Positions 49,601 through 62,721 of a DNA stretch of 64,000 bases are shown here, in pieces. A model generated the notes under the pieces. The model did no database searches. It was not told the DNA's origin and saw only the letters and a program-made list of their open reading frames with translations. Made by a program: the position numbers and the translations under genes. The DNA comes from Siderastrea radians (Eukaryota; Cnidaria; Anthozoa; Scleractinia; Rhizangiidae), in NCBI GenBank assembly GCA_964017195.1, contig OZ024893.1:53161415-53225414 (forward strand), in the 5' to 3' direction. The number at the start of each line of letters is the position of its first letter. Positions within the stretch are counted from its first letter, which is position 1.

Positions 49601-52600
49601 GTGACTGATGGACTGTGCTTTGCCATTGTTCCTCATTTAAGTGAAATAAATCGAGTGAAATCTTTCGCGCCGCTAAGCGTACCGCATGTCTGGGACTCCG
49701 GGACACATAAACAATAACATACGCGTGCTTCGTTTGAGTCTCGTTTCTCCCTAGCCGTTAAAAGATAACACAGAAGGCGACCAGTGTCAAATTCAGAACC
49801 TAGTGAACTCTTTATCGGATAAAAAATTCAAAACCGAAGAAAAAAACTTACAAGGGACCAAATAAACAACTGATTGCAAGTTACAAAGGCAGCCAATTTC
49901 GAACGTGCCATGCGCTACAAAGTGGTCTCTTTTTTACCTTCTCCGGGTTCCGGGTTTTTAAGATGTTAGCGCAAAGACGTTCTTGCGCTTACTTGCGGTC
50001 CAGATATCTTACCACAAAGAAGTTCTTGCGGTTTTAACTTCTAAACGCAAAGACGTTCTTGCGGCTTGCAGTATTCAAGTGCAGGTATCCTGCAAGTAGC
50101 CGCAAGAAGTTCTCGGCTTGCGGACGCAAAAAGAAGTTCTTGCGCGTGCATTATTTTTGGGCTGTACTGTACAAAAAACCCCAAACTTAAACAACCCTTC
50201 GCCGTTCATATCTTAAATACTGTAAATTAAAAGACAAAAACATAAGAAGGTAACATTCAGAAGACTAACATGCGCATGCGTCTTATATAAGACAGTACCG
50301 CTCTTGAGTACCCGTACCACAAGCTTTACAGCACTTTCTTCGTATGTTAAGCCAACTTGCTTTCACGAAAAACCGTGTCCATTTTATAAACCGGCGGTCG
50401 CCATCATGGCGACGGCCGGTTAACAATCAAAATAAGGAATTAAGGGCAGGGAAAACCATAGCTCAACAAAATGACGCCAAAGCGAACAATACAATTTGTG
50501 CTGACTTATTTCTGCCCATATTTTATGTCAATTCCTTGATAGTTCCAGACATAATTTTCAAACGTTACATACCGTTCCTTTGGCAAGTTTTGACCAGTCA
50601 GGAGTGAGATAAAACTTGATTCCTTCGGCAGCTCCCGGTAAAGTGACACCGCGAATCAAGAGGGCCGTCAAAAAAATATAGGGAGCTGTGGCAGTGAAGT
50701 AAACAACCTAAAAATAAATTTTGTAAAGACAAAGTTGAGTCCGTTTTTGTTCATGTCAATAAAACTTTCGACATGTAGAGGGCTCCAATAGCTCCATAGC
50801 TCCGAATTAAAAGCGAACTTAAGAACCACGACGACGACTTGGACGACGACGACCGGAAGTTAGGTAAATGCCAGTGCGCAAGCGCAGCCCTTGAAGCCCG
50901 CCGTCGTGCTACCGTCGACGACGGCTAAGAGAGCAGTTTTACGTCGTCGTCCAACTGAAGCGTAGGAAAAAATTTGTTCGCCAAGTTTAAGGTATAATTT
51001 AACCTCAATTATCACGTTTTGTAGTCCTTTGAAACCCGTTTTGTCTAGTGTGGTTCGATTTTACTTTCAGTTTTTATTTAAAAGCAAAAATTCGAATGAT
51101 AAGCTTAACTGTACCTCTATTCTCAGAATGGCAACTCTAGGAGGTTCAGAGGAGAAAGCGAACTCGTATTTTCTTGTAATTTGCGAAATGTATTGTTACT
51201 AGTTAGTTAAGTGAAACGCTTCGTGTAGAATTAGTATTTAACTTTTTTTTTTAATTAGTAATAGTGCCACAAATCCGTCAGTGGCAATGAAAGTCAGTTT
51301 AGGATTTGCAGAGGGCAAGTTAAAATTGTAACTCGAGGACTGTATTTGCGTATCAGGCACACAAATGCAAGTTCTCTTCCTCGGAAAAGAACTTGCATCG
51401 GGATTCTTTGTAGCTTCCACTGAGTTCAGTTAGTGTAATCTGTGGGTTCGTTTTATACCTCGTAGTCTTAAACAGAAGTTTGAAATATGATCTGAGGAGC
51501 GAAACTTTTCAAAATAACCGAGCGGCTCCTCCGGTTTCCTGATTCATGGTTATGTTTAGCATGAAATGTAATTAACTACTGGCACTTCGGGAGCCGTTTC
51601 GACGTTAAAAAATATTGTACCAAACCCAGAATATAACATTTCCTTTTCTTTTTTCACACACAAAAAATGCACAAATATAAATAACCCAAAATATTAAAAG
51701 AAATTCCATCTGCCATCTAGCCATCTACTGCTATAATACGAATTCACAACTGACTCGCTTCTAGCCAGTAACTTGATAGGTCAGTTGGTATGAGCGCTGC
51801 ACGTCCCCAGCTGTAGCAAGTTTACAACTTGGAATCTCATTCAAGCCCGGATTATTTTCAAGCCTTCTTGAGGCTTAAGCCAGGAAGTTAAGGTACCTCG
51901 TGGACATGCGATTTTTTCATCTCCAGTATAAATATCCTGTTGCATGACTAAAATAACTCTCATCTATAGCTATTTTAACGTTAACCGAAGGACATGTGTC
52001 GCAGAATAGCAGACAACGAGGGAAATGAATTTGGGTGGAGGAATTGGGCTGAGATAAAGTTAGCAAAAAGCAGGCCAGAACGGAGATCTTTTGTTCGCGC
52101 CCTATGCGACACTGGACGCAAAAAGGACCTATGATGATGATGATGATGATGATTTTCACTTGATCGCTAAACCAGGTTCGTTTGTGAATGTGGAGACCCT
52201 ATGTAGGTCACGCGATTACTGGAAATCACAGACTGTAATATTTTTGCCGTGTTCTCTTAGCACAAATGGGAATAAGCATATAAACTCTTTTCAAAAGGTG
52301 TAAAACAAATGATGTAAGCAGGTCTAGTAAGGGGTTAGATCTACTTAAGTTACCTGACTTTGTTGTATCAAAGTTTCTTACCTTTCCACTTGATTTTACT
52401 CCTTTACACACGCACAGGTAACAAAGGATCCACGCTAACAGCAGGCACAAAGCTAAGTCCCAGTTAACAGTCCCTGGCTCGCCCAAACCATCGGAAATCC
52501 GTAAAACCCTACGGCTAAATTAAAAATTAAACATATATAAAGTCACATTTTCATCGAGTTGAATGCACATTTTACATTAAAGTCGTTACGATTTACACGT

Positions 52601-55600
52601 GAAAGCGCAAACACTAGCGATGTTCACAATCCACGTATAAATGCTTGCGTATTTGGAACGGGTTTTTGAATGAACGCGGAAAAGTCGCGTTCTTCTCTTG
52701 CTTGTGTCTGCGGTTGCGCGCATTTGCAGTATTTACGGGTGGTTTTAACGCGAGCCCAAGCTAAGCACAAGAAAAAAGAGAAATGCTTCCTTGTCTTAGC
52801 TATACAGCCTGTGTATTCAAAAAAGATGGTGCCATAGACTGCACTTACTTCCAGTACTCCTGGCTTGCTGACACTCGCTTAGATCCATTCCTAACCGTTA
52901 CGTTGAAAAGATGGCTGACATTACCAAAAGTGTGGTTCATTTGGTTGCCGTGATGATTGACCTCAAAGCAGTTTGGCGTGTTCCATTCATTGGCACAATG
53001 GGTCCATGGAAGTGTTGATTGGAATGAAGCAAACATGTAAAAGAAGGACCAACCGAGAATAACGTTGTAGAAAATAACTATGTACTGTATGACTGCGATA
53101 CTTGCATAGCCAATACCTGGTAAAAACAAAAGTGTTCCAAGAAATGCAATTAATTTAATAGTGTCCATACGAAAGTAGGATGTCACAAGAGAATAAGCTT
53201 ATTCATCCGTGGGAATCCACGCTACGGTATGACTAAAGGTTCCTGCAAACAAGGAAATATTGTTTCCCGGAATGTTTCTTGAGCCCACAAACGAGTGGAA
53301 AACAACGTTTGCTAGCCGTGCAAACCAAGAATTTCAATGGAAAGGAACGTTTGCGCATGCTCAATATAGGAAATACAGCCTACGCGACCACAGAATCTAG
53401 TCAACATTGAGTTCCTGGGCGCGAAAACGTGGAAATATTTGTTGCGAAAACAAATCAGGGGCAAACAACGAGAAAATTTTAACAAAATACTTGAAATGCC
53501 ATTTAATACAGATTGATCTGTTCGGATTTTTTAGCTGAAAATTTAGGCCTCAGAAAATTTTAGGAAACAGAACCCTATCAGCAGAATTTCCGAGCTGCTT
53601 ATGGCTCTCCGAAAATGCTAGCTGACCTTATTTTGCACTCTAAAAGACATATTTGTTCCTCCAAAAACAATAGGAACTGATAAGTCATCTTGTTACGAAA
53701 GTCCGACGCGATTTTTGCCGGAGAACCTTTTGGTTTTCACTGCAATTTAATCCGAAAATTTCAGGCGACTTCAGGCCTTCCGAACAGATATTCCCCGAAA
53801 CGAACAGTTGGGTGCCCCTGACAAAGTGTTTTTTGAAAAAAAAAGAAACCTTTTGTTTCTGGGAAACAAAAAAATGTGTCCGCAACAAATGTTTTTTTTT
53901 TCGCACGCAAACAAGGAAAAATTGAGGGAAACGTGTTTCCGCAACAGTGTTTCCTCTTTTGTGGGGGCCTTAACTTCGTCGTATCGATAAACAAGGAGAC
54001 AGAGGGGTAAATAGAGCGGCCACTGCTATTATAAAGGCAATTGTGGCTGTAAGGTTATTTGGAGAATTTTCGGGCTTTAGTACCGCGGTGTAAGAACCTG
54101 ACAAGATTTTCTTTGTTTGTTAGTTTTTGTTTTGCTGTACGGCATTGTTTAAAATGTTTTGTTTCCTTTCTTTTACGTCATCCGTGAGTTTCACAGGTTC
54201 TTACACCGTTGTAAAGCCGAATTTTCTTCACTAGACGAGCAAGGTCCCCTCAAGTTTCACTACAGCCGATAGTTATTGACAAAACTTCTATTTTTCACAA
54301 CCTGAAACAAAAGGCCTTCCGATCAATTCCACAACTGGAACTTCCTCTCCCACTGGGTCAATTAAGTTCTAAGGAAAAGTTCAAAAGAGGCAACTTCTTA
54401 AATTTTATGCTGCAAAGCAGCGAAAAAATATGACCTTTGAATGGCTAGTAATAATTTACACTAGCCTGGTATCGTGACGTTGGTACGATTAGGGACCTTT
54501 ATATAAAACCATCACAGCGACGACAAACAGAACATTGCTGCAACATTGCAAAGGGTTCAAGTAGCAAACAATGGCGCTGCATTTGCATTATACATTTTGA
54601 CACATCCCTTTACTCTCCTCTACCAAAAAAGTGGAGAACGTGACCACAGAGAGAAGAATTTCCTCTCCCTATCTCAACTTGACCCCCGACCGTCCCTTCA
54701 AATTCATCTCCCGGAGAGTTCCGACTGCATGAGACAAATCACTCGATTTGCCGTGAAACTGAGAAGAAGATCAAATTTACGTGACCTTTTCTCACAGACG
54801 TTTTTTCTAGGCGTTCCCAACGTATTTGCATTAATAAGTTTCCTATTGCATGCATGCTAGCGCCCAAGGCGCTCTTTCTTCTGGTCTGCCTCTCGCACGA
54901 GTCTTTCGTGTGAGTTTCCAAACAAATGCCATAACGGTATCTCGCACTAATTGTTGGCGTGACTTGCGAACAAGTGATGATATCAATATTTCCCAATATG
55001 GACCAAACAATCAAGCCAAGCAAGTTCAGTGAATATTATGAATTGATTAATTATTATCGGTCTTAAAAAAATTATGTGGACAGAACATTCCACCTATTTC
55101 GGTTAACGAAACGTCAATAAGTATAAAAATTACTCATAATCATTTATTCGTCTTTTCGACTCTTTCGCAGAAGGCCCACCAAAATTGTAAGGGATATTAG
55201 TTCGACCCACTTAACCCTTTAACTCTTTTCCGTCAAGAGTTGTATTTTCCCGACGTCGAAGTCGGGAACCATTCAGCCACTTGTGACGTCATCATTTTTG
55301 ACGTCACCAGATTGTTTTGATAAGCAGCTAGCACAGCAAGGACAGATCCATCCATACGTGTGTCCATTTTGAATATCGACCAAATCCTGGCAGAGCTATA
55401 CCAGAAAAACGTGTCCAATTTTGGCTGTTTTTCTAAGGGAAAAACGCTGACGGTAAAGGGTTAAATCCCAACAATGACCGGCATTTAACATCTCATGACA
55501 TTTCTACATGATGAAATTTAAGTGATGAGAATGAAGGAAACGATCGCCAAAACTAATTTTTTTCATGTTCAAACAAATTTCTTTTTACTTGTACTATGGG

Positions 55601-57577
55601 AAATATATACAGGCCAGTGAGGAGGATGGAAGATAGGCACGTTGATTTTGAGGCTAGAAGCTGAAGGATTTGTTGTTTGAAAGTTGAACCCCTCAGGCAA
55701 TCAATCAGAATATTATATTTGTTTTCATTATGATCCTATTTAGGGACTGTTCGTTATTTATGCCTAAGGGGGGGCCGGTGTTTAGAGTGGGGGGGGGGGT
55801 AAGATTTTCAAAATCAATGAAAAAGGGGGGGGTATTTTTTTAAAATACAGTAGAAATAAGGGGGGTAAACTTTTAGAAACTGTTGTTTCAACACTTGTGT
55901 AGCCGTTTTGCAGACATATTTAAAAAGTTGATCTCTGTTTCGAGAATTCTATTTCCAAAGAACCTGGTCTTTATAGTTTGAAAAGGTAAGAAGACGTGAC
56001 GTGGAGTAGCGTTATTTAAAGGTTGCAATATATAACTTATTAAATCCCTTTAAAATACATGCAATCTGATATTTAATATTAGCAAATCCCACACATGTGT
56101 CATTTGCAGGGGCCAGTTGTAGTTTACAGTATTGTAGTGCGTAGGTATATAGCCATCCTCAAACAGCAAAACTAGTTCAAGCCTTGCAATGAACTTCTTG
56201 CAAACTTTCCTACCGTTGATTTCTCTCTCGAATCGGATCTTCTCTGGGCGCACGTTAATACCGGCGGTGTAAATTTACTTTCCTTGCTGAGTGCTTCCAT
56301 ACTGTACGATCACAAATGACCTTGGACTTGATTTTGGTTTATCGGCACGCGGCCAAAACACATGTTGTACGCAATTTCGCAATTGTAAGCACGTCGGGTT
56401 CTGAGGGTCGGGGAGGGGGGGAGGGGTAAAATTTTGAACCTCTCACATAAACGAGGGGTAATTTTTTAAAATACCCACTTTCGGGGAGGGGTAAATTTTT
56501 CATATGCCTGAATTGGTTGAAAATCACCGACCCCCCCCTTAGCCATAAATAACGAACAGTCCCTTAGCCGTTAATAAAACAGACTACGTGTAGACACACT
56601 GAACAAAGGTGATTCATAATAAATTGTCGAGGAACTGATTCTCACCTTGTACAAGTGGACAGATATTCCATGCTGTGATTCCCCCTTGACTTGTATACTG
56701 CCCCACGCCGATCTCCAGAATTGTAACAGGGAATCCAGCCACGATCAGGCATATCAAGTAGGGGATGAGAAAACTGCCTGATAATTGAAACAAGATGTTA
56801 ATGAGACATGATAGATCCAGTTGATGTGCGGTTTTTCAACTTAATCGTCATTGCGAGATTCGTGCCTCAAAGACTTGGCTTTAATCCTGCACAACTTCAT
56901 AATTGCATATTTACATTGATTCTAGAAACAAGGAAGATTACTTCTAAAGCCTTTATGCTTTCAAGCCTATGGAAACTTAACATTTTTGGTAGGAAAATTT
57001 CCCCCTCTTCGGCTAAATTTTTGCTTTTTTGCCTAAAATGACTTTTTCTCTGGATCAACATTTCTTTGGGGGTGGCGGTGGGGGTGGGTTATTTCTGGCG
57101 TAGGTGAGGTCAAACAGTTTTTTAAAAGATGTGTTGAGGTTTACGTACGGGTTTGTAAATGGGCGTTTAATATTTTTTTCATTTTTCATTCCGCATTGTT
57201 CGCCAGGCTTTTATTGGAATTGCTTTTCATTAGAGTCGTCTTATGAATTTCTACATGAGGTTTTAAGCCTGGTTTTGGCTCGATAAACGTTTAGCAGGAG
57301 TTATCGTAAACTGCTTTTGTAGAAAAAGCAATCAAAATCACAAGCCATTCTTTGTTTCTGAACCTTCCTTAATTTCCTTGCTCTAAAAAATTAGCTTTAA
57401 GAAGTAATTATATTGACCAGAAACGAAAGAAAGCGTGTATTTACCTCCTCCATTTTTGAAACACAGGTATGGAAATCGCCACACGTTACCAAGGCCAATG
57501 GAAAAGCCGCTCAAAGCCAGAAGAAAATCAAACTTTGAAGACCAAGTCTCTCGTTCCTTGACATCTTCGATCTCCAT
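40629..57577 (-). CDS. SLC6-family Na+/Cl--dependent transporter, copy B, intact, 13 exons, 588 aa
   Basis: Plasma-membrane symporter of the SLC6 (neurotransmitter/amino acid) family; the substrate cannot be read off. Exons, 5' to 3' on minus: 57445-57577, 56646-56777, 52849-53116, 52382-52508, 50573-50707, 46549-46652, 46087-46211, 45064-45176, 44471-44608, 44158-44260, 41823-41923, 41239-41406, 40629-40748. All have GT-AG borders and matching phases, total 1,767 nt with TAA. TM1 in exon 1 has the family signature [18 protein letters not shown], with Gly where monoamine transporters have Asp, so an amino-acid/GABA/glycine-type substrate is more likely. Exon 3 has the EL2 Cys pair ([10 protein letters not shown]) and four N-glycosylation sequons. 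Exon 6 has TM6 TQVFFS, exon 7 TM7 with FFNSGTS (chloride-site region), exon 8 [11 protein letters not shown] and LGMDS of TM8, exons 11-12 TM11-12, exon 13 a charged tail ending NSLP. Start chosen because it opens just before ETWSSK with good ATG context. Exon 9 reads FVIIEA where copy A has FVGIEA, and GCRKEL where A has GYRKEL. Confidence 0.93.
42061..43735. repeat. (GTGGA)n pentameric satellite in intron 10 of copy B, longer and reorganised
   Basis: Same satellite at the paralogous site but ~1.67 kb. It is richer in GTGGATTTGGA at the left and GTGTTATGGA/GTGTTACGGA at the right, forms rare or single in unit A. Higher-order repeats are visible: the block around AACTGGAGAGGAGTTCAG recurs near 42537, 42789 and 43246, and a ~69-bp TTACGG/TTATGG block repeats at 43420-43560. 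Confidence 0.95.
44809..44942. mobile_element. Long hairpin with TGACGTCA core, unit B intron 8
   Basis: Paralogue of 6086-6219; the stem is essentially unchanged. Confidence 0.75.
47175..50425. mobile_element. ~3.25-kb composite insertion in intron 5 of copy B
   Basis: Absent from unit A (~9230). The outer ends carry TTAACCGGCC at 47193 and its reverse complement GGCCGGTTAA at 50413-50422, compatible with a TTAA-target, piggyBac-like element, though a few extra bases lie outside. A second inverted-repeat element (48354-50158) sits inside. No transposase is readable in the ORFs. Confidence 0.6.
48354..50158. mobile_element. Nested DNA transposon with palindromic GCAAGAAGTTCTTGC subterminal arrays
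   Basis: Both ends carry AAAAATAATGCACGCGCAAG in inverted orientation. The next ~190 bp at each end are packed with GCAAGAA/TTCTTGC half sites and whole palindromes (48360-48545 and 49970-50150), a layout typical of transposase-binding subterminal repeats. The interior has one 81-codon basic ORF (48586-48831) without a recognised domain. Confidence 0.65.
52131..52153. repeat. (GAT)n microsatellite, unit B, short allele
   Basis: Paralogous tract to 10761-10834. Confidence 0.9.
54072..54218. mobile_element. hAT-like MITE, unit B only
   Basis: 147 bp with inverted ends (GGCTTTAG..GGTGTAAGAACCTG and its complement), flanked by perfect 8-bp repeats GAATTTTC (54064-54071, 54219-54226). Unit A has the single GAATTTTC at ~14146. 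Confidence 0.8.
55215..55460. mobile_element. piggyBac-like MITE, unit B only
   Basis: 246 bp between TTAA sites, starting CCCTTTAACTC..CCGTCA and ending TGACGGTAAAGGG. Unit A has TTAACCCTTTAA at this site, which could be the empty target or a short remnant. Confidence 0.75.
55743..56563. mobile_element. PIF/Harbinger-like non-autonomous element, unit B only
   Basis: Terminal inverted repeats GGGACTGTTCGTTATTTATG, 821 bp, flanked by TTA on both sides (55740-55742, 56564-56566). Unit A has the single TTA at the empty site (~15437). Long G and C runs follow each end. Confidence 0.8.
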
Positions 57578-57675
57578 TTTAAATCTGCACTTCTGGTCTC
57601 ATGCAAAACGTAAAAACGCAAAAACTGAAAAAAAAAAGTATAGATAAGGTTTAGATTGGGATCACCAAGTCTTAA

Positions 57676-57897
57676 CCCTTAAAGTCCCAGTGTCAGCAGA
57701 TCAATTCTCCTTACTAGTCACCATACATTTGTTGTAGTGCTAGTTGGGAGAAGTTGTTCTAATATCAAAAGAGTTATCATTCCCTTAATTCTCATTCCCT
57801 GGTGATCATTCCCTTAAATCTTAACAACTGTGTACTTAATTGTGCATTGATATTACAAGGAGAAAACTGATGCTCATCACTATTGGAGCTTAAAGGG
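57676..57897. mobile_element. piggyBac-like MITE upstream of copy B (paralogue of 16595-16816)
   Basis: Same element, same length and the same TTAA borders (57672-57675, 57898-57901), just upstream of the transporter start codon. It may contribute to 5' UTR or promoter sequence. Confidence 0.75.
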
Positions 57898-58249
57898 TTA
57901 ATCGAAAAAGAAAAAAAGATACATTGTCATAAAAATTATGCCAAGCTATTGTCTCTTTGGATGTTTTTAAACAGTTTTCAAGAACAACCATAATTTTATA
58001 GAACTCAGTATTGTATTAGTAGTTTACTATTTAAGTTACTTAATTTAGAAAAATATAGATTAGTTTATGATATATTGTGTAACTGATCACTGAATAGCCT
58101 CATGTGGGGATGTGTTTAATAAATATGTGTAAAATGTATGTGTGTATTATGCTCGAGCAAACACGGGAGATTACTTTTCTGAGACAGGCTTAACACAGAT
58201 TTATGCCACCCCACTGAAGGGATGGTTTTAAAAGCAGTCTTGCATGATG

Positions 58250-58488
58250 GAGATAATACTACAGCCTTAGCCTTACTTCGTCACAATCACTGCAAACAAC
58301 TGAATGGGAAGATTTACAAAGTCGAATGCTGCAGACATGCTTTAACTTTGGGTTCTTGAACTTAGAGAACCGGGAATTAAGAAACGAAAACATTTAAAAA
58401 ACGTTAAAAACGAATTAACGAACAAACGGACGTTCTGATCGAAAATCTCCGATCTTCATCAGTAAGGGAATTAAACACTAATTAAAAG
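58250..58488 (-). mobile_element. Penelope-type terminal fragment with hammerhead-like core, unit B only
   Basis: About 240 bp absent from unit A (~17170). On the minus strand it contains CTGATGA, a 5-bp stem GATCG/CGATC, then AGAACGTCCG, the order of a hammerhead core. No coding sequence. Confidence 0.45.
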
Positions 58489-61400
58489 CTACTAGACAAG
58501 TGGAAGACACATCTAAGAAAGAAGTTGAAAAGATAGCTGATTTATACCGGAAAAGCTTCGATAACAAGATCGACACGAGACATACCAATGTTAAAACTTA
58601 CGTAATGGGAGAATTTGGTTGTCAGAAACAATAGTAGAAATCACGGGTAAAGCGAGTGATTTTGCAATGGCAGTCATAACGTTTACGTCGATCGCCAAGT
58701 GTGCATTGAGTGACTAAATACCAGCTTTTTTCCTTTCATTATTAGAAACAATTTGTTTGTAAGCAGCAAGTCTCTTTTTAGAAGCATGCACCGAAAGCTG
58801 GACTTTGCAGACTAACTAGTATACGTGTAAGCCTCAAAGTGGCATGCTTATTAAGCTTCCTATATATTAATGAATTGGATCATTTTTTCCGTCTATAAAG
58901 GGGCTCGAGTCGAACAAATCTTTCCCTTTCCTACTCCAAAATTTTGAGCTCTCACACGTGCACTTTTTTCCAGTAGCAAATTTAATATTTGGTAAGAAAA
59001 GGCAAGATTTCACCTTCAATCGATCCGAATCCTGATATCTGCAAAATAAACATTAGCTGAATCCATCTTAAAGTCAAAGTCCAAACCAGTCCTGCGCGTT
59101 AGGCGTCAATTGTCGGCCAATGAGCCCCCGGGAGATATAGCCAGTTATTGTAAATAATTCTACAAACTCGTGATACGGATGGCTATTTCCTTAGTAAAAC
59201 TTAAATTTGGCGATTTAGGAATTGTTCAAGCTTGCCATTTCTTCGTTATTTTTGACGATTTTAAACAATTTTCTTTACTTTTCTGGCATCAACTCGTAAT
59301 TCTAGGTGACCACTTAAAGTGTCACTGCGTAATACTAAAAAGTAGAAGCCTTAAATTTGTGTATTGATACGGAACGTCTTGCAGTCTATTACTAGTGCAG
59401 CTGCTAGTAGAGTAGTTTATCTCGACAAGGTGTAGTTTTGACTACTGATTTAGCAAAGTGCTAAAACAAGAAATAAACTAATTTTGTAAGTACACCATTG
59501 CCATAGTGAAGTCAAATCATGTAATGACAAAAATGAAACTAAATAGATGAGGCTCTTCCTTTGCTCGAGAGGAAAACAAAAATCGATCAATTGCATAAAT
59601 ATGCTTCGAGGCAGAAACTATGCCCTCTGTTTCAATGTAAATTGACAAAAGTTGGACGAAAAAAAAGAAACCTTTTAGTGCGATTTGAAAACGGCTGTGT
59701 AAACTGGCTGCAATTTCACGGCGATTTGCGATTTGATGTGAGGAGATTGCATGTGACTGATAAAGGCTATCTGGGTGCCCGATCTGGGTCACCCAGATAG
59801 GAAACTTTGACGTGTTCATGCTTGCAACAAAATCGCAATTAAATCGCCGAAATATTGAGTAATATCGCAGTAACAAAAAAAAAATCCTTATAAAAACCGC
59901 AGCAGAAATTCGGCTTTTACGGTAAAAACTGAACGACAAAACATGTTTACCTTAATGCGCTTATACGCCCTTAAAATGGACAAATTCAGAATTTTCCTTT
60001 CTCAGGATAGTAACGAAAACGTAAACCGACTTTGCAACGATTCGGAAGTGAATTGAGAACTGAAAATGCACTGAAAATGCGGGAACGCCTTTTCTTTTCT
60101 TCTATTGATGGAGTTCAAAGAGCAAGTCATTATTGCCTTACCTTTTAATTTTCAGCAGTGTTTTCCAAACTCACGAACCTCACAGCTGCATGCACCTCAG
60201 AAGTTTAGTGTAACAATGAATATGTGACTGAGATTTGAGCTACAAAAAAATTTTTGTGTGTACTTTGAACTTACGAGATCTTCCTTGCGTTTACACCCGT
60301 GATTAGATGTGCAGGTCACACGCTCACGTACGCGGAAATTTACTCTACAACATGCGTGATGCGGAGTGTCGAGTTGCAAGCACATGAGGATAATTCTCAA
60401 CTGTCGTTGTTCAAAATAAAAGGTAAGCATTTACCAGATAGACCATTTCCGACGCAGTTTAAATGTAACCTTTAGATTATTATGTAAACTCGCTTCACGT
60501 CGTAGAATTCCTTCAAATCTCAAACTTTCTGGTTTCAGACATCAGGCTTTTTAAATGAGTGCAGATCTGACCGTCTCAGACGAAGCTTCTTCCCTAGTAC
60601 CATCTTAATGGCAAACGGCAAAAGCATTGAAACTGTTAACTGTAATTTTTAGACTAAAAATAAAATGTACCTATATTAGAAATGTTTTTAACTTAAATTA
60701 AGATTTTGTAAATCCCTGAGTCCCAAGAGGCAGTCCCAATAGATTTTTGTAATTTTTGTTCATTTACTGTAAACACACTGTAATTCATTTTTAGTGCAAA
60801 AATGTGGCTACTAAACATTATGAGCAGGCTTGAGTAGTTCAGTTCTATATATGCTCGTGCACATTCAGGAAATGCTTCCATCTACGGATTATTTCCTAAC
60901 CTTTAACCTTGTGCATTTACAAGAATATTTACTTTAGCATTGATACTGTGTATGGGTGATACAGAGCATCGAAGACGCTTGGCCCATGCACAGGCATATC
61001 ATCCCCGGTAGTCTATAATTTGTTGTTCTCGGTTCATGTAAGGTCAGTATATTCTTTCCTCTTAATAAATACTTGGAGTTTCGAAGAGTGAACAGTTCCT
61101 TTAGCTATTTAGGATACGTAGAAGCAAATAACTGGTAAAAAGGAGTGTTTAACCACCAAAAACTGCTCCTTTTTAACCATCGCATGAAATTAAAGTTGAG
61201 CCGTGGCCTTGATTATTACTGGCAAAAAGGCATGTTGGAAAATAACCGTAAATAACTACTCCTTTTTAACACAGCATGAAATTATAGACGAACCGTGGTA
61301 TTTTAACTGGCTGTACAAGATGTTTGAAAATAACCACCAAAAAATGCAAAAAGTGGAACCAAAACGGCTATCAATATAGACAGTGAAAGAAAAACAACAG

Positions 61401-62721
61401 TAGCTAGTGGTACAGGAAAGAATACAGGTGTTATTATAATTCCGACGCATTTCGGACATGTGCCGACATTAAAGACCGGTTGCTTAACTTGTTAAACGTT
61501 TATATTGTTGGACATCTAGCTTTGTCCGACGTATGTTCAGTATTTTTTATCGAAACATCGGCCAAATAAAGCCTAAAATATATTAATTATACATGTATTC
61601 TCTGTTTATCGTTTCGGCGATGTCTCTTTAGCTGCGGAGCTCACTTTTTGCGGGTCACAAACTGATCAGTACATTGAGGTCGCTGCCTACACGTAGTATA
61701 TTAAAAAACAAACTAAACAGTGTCCTGTCCTGTTTTAGCCTGATTTAAGCCTAAGGGATACTGCTTAGCTTGTTGAGTATCAGTAGCACATGCAGGGACC
61801 TGCACTTGTGGCGTGACTTGTGGTACGACTGACCTCGGTGAGACCCGCCGTTTTACTGAGTTCTGGATTTTGTGGTATGCAGTAATAGGAAAAGGCTTTT
61901 TACACAAACTTGAATTTTGAATACAACTTGAAAAAATTCTTAAACCTATGGTACACAGACTTGGACATTTGAATATTCGAGATTGGCTCTCGCATGGAAA
62001 TGTGTCTTGAACTAAATCTCATTTGAATTGCAGATAATTATTCATGAATACATTACTCAATTTTATTTCTCACTGTTTACCACGAGTGGAAAGAAAAGTA
62101 TGCGCAAAGAGTTACTTGTGCTTCGATTCTTTCCTAACAGGCGCTTAGAAACCTTGACAACATTTTTATAGGGGAGTCATATATCATCGAAACAAGGAAC
62201 TGTCATCTTCTGCCTCGGTCTTCAAGCCAGGACCTTTCACCTTCTGAACGATTCTTTGCAAACACGTGGCGATGATGTTTAACGGTTATCAGTTCAACCG
62301 TCTTTTAAAACCTTCAGGTAATGTAAATATAGCTTCATGCAATAGTTACATGGTTTTATTGCTTATTTGTAGCATTTAACTAATACAGTGGACATGTTAT
62401 TTTAAGCTTTGTGAAATTCGTTCACTTTTATCCGGTCGCTTCAAGTCTCGAAAGGTAGTAATTTCATTCCTCCATCTTTTTCCCGGGGAAGGGGTACTGA
62501 AGTATATTAATGACGGGTAGGTGCGGGCGGCCTTTTTGGGATAAAAATATTGTCTGTTGGACTGTTTTTTTGGGTAGAAAGATTTTCGTAGGATTTTCTT
62601 TACAGTTAATAAAATTGGGGAGGGGGGGGGCAGGGGTGTTTCAATATAAACCTCTCGCTTCTCGTAACCTTTCATTCTCACATTCATGCCTGTTCCCGCT
62701 CCGTATTTGTTGGCTCCCGCC

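Noticed and set aside
48360..50160. CRISPR-like array
   Set aside because: The repeats are palindromic, irregularly spaced and confined to both ends of an inverted-repeat element in a eukaryotic genome.
59517..59939. 140-codon minus-strand ORF upstream of copy B
   Set aside because: The unit A counterpart is broken at different points, the frame crosses the hairpin at 59767-59800, and no family is recognised.
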